A DNA stretch of 64,000 nucleotides, taken from the NCBI RefSeq assembly GCF_030157465.1, contig NZ_JAOAUU010000131.1:1-64000 (forward strand), written 5' to 3'. A program made the position numbers and the translations under genes. Shown in pieces: positions 62,525 to 64,000 of the stretch. Under the pieces are notes generated by a model. The model saw nothing but the letters and a program-made list of their open reading frames with translations, was not told the DNA's origin and ran no database searches. The DNA comes from Zoogloea sp. Lineage in GTDB: Bacteria > Pseudomonadota > Gammaproteobacteria > Burkholderiales > Rhodocyclaceae. Every line of letters starts with the position of its first letter. Positions within the stretch are counted from its first letter, which is position 1.

Positions 62525-64000
62525 ATGAAATCCAAGCTCCTCTCCGGGGCGATCGCTGCGCTTTTCGCTGCGTCGCCCGTCTTGGCCTTCGAGCCATTCG
62601 TCGTCAAAGATATTCGTGTTGAAGGAATCCAGCGGACCGAAGCCGGGACGGTGTTCAGCTATCTTCCTGTCAAGGTGGGTGAACGCTTCTCCGAGGACAA
62701 GGCGTCCCAGGCGATCAAATCCCTTTTCGCGACCGGCTTCTTCAAGGATGTACGAATCGAAGTCGAAAGTGACGTGATCATCGTGCTGGTTGACGAGCGG
62801 CCTGCCATTTCCCAGGTTGATTTCGTTGGCATCAAGGAATTCGACAAGGACGCCTTGAAAAAGGGTCTCAAGGAAGTGGGTCTGGCTGAGTCCCGCATTT
62901 TCGACAGGGCCGTGCTCGAGCGCGCAGAGCAGGAGTTGAAACGCCAGTATCTCTCCAAAGGCCTTTACGGCGTCCAGATCACCACCACCGTCACACCGCT
63001 TGAGCGAAACCGGGTTGGTGTGAACTTCAATGTGGTCGAAGGTGACGCGGCGAAGATCCGGCAGATCAGTATTCTCGGGAACAAGGTCTTCAAGGAAAAG
63101 GAACTCATCGAGCTGTTTTCGTTGACGACGCCGGGCTTGATGACCTGGTACTCGAAATCCGATCAGTATTCGAAGCAAAAGCTTTCGGCCGACATCGAGG
63201 CGCTTCGCTCCTTTTACCTGAACCGCGGCTATCTGGATTTCAGCATCGACTCGACCCAGGTGTCGATCACGCCGGACAAGAAGGATATCTACATCACCCT
63301 CAGCATCACAGAGGGTGAAAAATACACCGTTTCCGACGTGAAGCTGGCGGGCAACATGGTTCTGCCCGAGGCTGACTTGCAGAAGCTCGTCAAGCTCAAG
63401 GCGGGCGAAACCTTTGTTCGTGATGATGTGACCGCGACGACCAAGGCGATCAGCGACCGGCTTGGCAACGAGGGTTACGCTTTCGCCAACGTCAATGCGG
63501 CACCCGAAGTGGACAAGGTCAAGCGTGAAGTGGCTTTCACCTTTTTCGTCGATCCGGGGCGTCGCGTGTACGTGCGCAAGATCAGCTTTGCAGGCAATGC
63601 CCGTACCCGCGACGAAGTGCTGCGTCGCGAGATTCGCCAGATGGAAGGTGCCTGGTACGACGGAGCCGCCATCAACCGATCCAAGGTGCGCCTGGACCGC
63701 CTTGGCTATTTCGAGGATGTGGCGATCGATACGCCCGCAGTGGCTGGCGTTACCGACCAGGTGGACGCCAATTTCACGGTCAAGGAGCGCGCGACGGGTA
63801 ACCTGATGCTCGGCGCGGGTTTCTCCAGTGCCGAAAAAGTCATCTTGTCGGCGTCGATTGCCCAGCAGAACCTGTTTGGTACCGGCAATGCAATGACCCT
63901 GCAGATGAACACCGGCAGGATCAACCGGACAATCGCTCTGTCCTTCACCAATCCTTACTGGTCGATCGACGGCGTCAGCATGGGCTGGGATATTTATCAG
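62525..64000 (+). CDS. bamA: Outer-membrane assembly factor BamA, 5' part
   Basis: Core of the BAM complex that inserts beta-barrel proteins in the outer membrane. The frame starts at ATG 62525 and is open at the window end (492 codons visible). The signal peptide is 1-21 (AALFAASPVLA). Five POTRA domains follow, from FVVKDIRVEGIQRTEAGTVF to the fifth (RRVYVRKISFAGNARTRDEVLRREIRQMEGAWYD). The beginning of the barrel (NLMLGAGFSSAEKVILSASI; NQQ-like LFGTGN) is present and the rest is cut off. It lies 6 bases after rseP. Confidence 0.97.
   Translation, partial: MKSKLLSGAIAALFAASPVLAFEPFVVKDIRVEGIQRTEAGTVFSYLPVKVGERFSEDKASQAIKSLFATGFFKDVRIEVESDVIIVLVDERPAISQVDFVGIKEFDKDALKKGLKEVGLAESRIFDRAVLERAEQELKRQYLSKGLYGVQITTTVTPLERNRVGVNFNVVEGDAAKIRQISILGNKVFKEKELIELFSLTTPGLMTWYSKSDQYSKQKLSADIEALRSFYLNRGYLDFSIDSTQVSITPDKKDIYITLSITEGEKYTVSDVKLAGNMVLPEADLQKLVKLKAGETFVRDDVTATTKAISDRLGNEGYAFANVNAAPEVDKVKREVAFTFFVDPGRRVYVRKISFAGNARTRDEVLRREIRQMEGAWYDGAAINRSKVRLDRLGYFEDVAIDTPAVAGVTDQVDANFTVKERATGNLMLGAGFSSAEKVILSASIAQQNLFGTGNAMTLQMNTGRINRTIALSFTNPYWSIDGVSMGWDIYQ

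Overview
The window is GC-rich, densely coded, chromosomal housekeeping DNA. Gene content and order indicate a Betaproteobacterium, most likely from the Rhodocyclales (Azoarcus/Thauera/Zoogloea-like). Pointers are smc-zipA-ligA, dapC-dapD-pilU-dapE-prmB, trmJ-cysE-iscRS..., and rimP-nusA-infB-rbfA-truB-rpsO-pnp. The order assignment is inference from order and protein style, not a database result. I see no rRNA, tRNA, CRISPR array, insertion sequence, prophage or obvious horizontally acquired island. About 62 genes are supported, two of them cut by the window edges: a nucleotide-sugar dehydrogenase on the left and bamA on the right.

Layout. 1-2415: end of a UDP-sugar dehydrogenase gene, a secreted lytic transglycosylase and a periplasmic trypsin-like protease. 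2495-7293 (minus): gcvT-gcvH-gcvP glycine cleavage operon behind a tandem glycine riboswitch. 7315-13125: alpha/beta hydrolase, PHP nuclease, YciO, M50 protease, trpS, scpA-scpB, followed by rluB (to 14278). 14300-23229: translation and RNA superoperon rimP-nusA-infB-rbfA-truB-rpsO-pnp, with its own promoters, a structured leader and internal hairpins. 23435-25479: a methyltransferase, then suhB-tesA on the minus strand. 25559-34336: trmJ, cysE and the full isc operon (iscR, two cysteine desulfurases, iscU, iscA, hscB, hscA, fdx, iscX) ending in a coupled gpx. 34348-40343 (minus): dapC-dapD-pilU-dapE-prmB and an orphan response regulator. 40526-48152: smc-zipA-ligA-galU. 48243-54927: typA (minus), mtnP-def (plus), map-glnD (minus). 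55217-64000: rpsB-tsf-pyrH-frr-uppS-cdsA-dxr-rseP-bamA, which links translation, isoprenoid and phospholipid precursors, and outer-membrane assembly.

How it works together. The isc region is the most coherent functional unit: CysE makes O-acetylserine for cysteine, desulfurases take sulfur from cysteine, IscU/IscA/HscBA/Fdx build and deliver Fe-S clusters, and IscR reads cluster supply. Two IscR type-1-like operators lie on the iscR promoter, and a third, with a perfect 13-bp palindromic core, lies on the trmJ stop codon in front of cysE. This suggests that cysteine supply is under the same Fe-S feedback. The other notable signals are RNA-level: the glycine riboswitch with a terminator-like hairpin, a nusA-operon leader with mutually exclusive hairpins, and a three-way-junction-like fold between rpsO and pnp.

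I found no convincing undescribed multi-gene system. The findings are regulatory or protein-architecture leads inside conserved operons. All homology statements come from reading motifs and gene order by eye.
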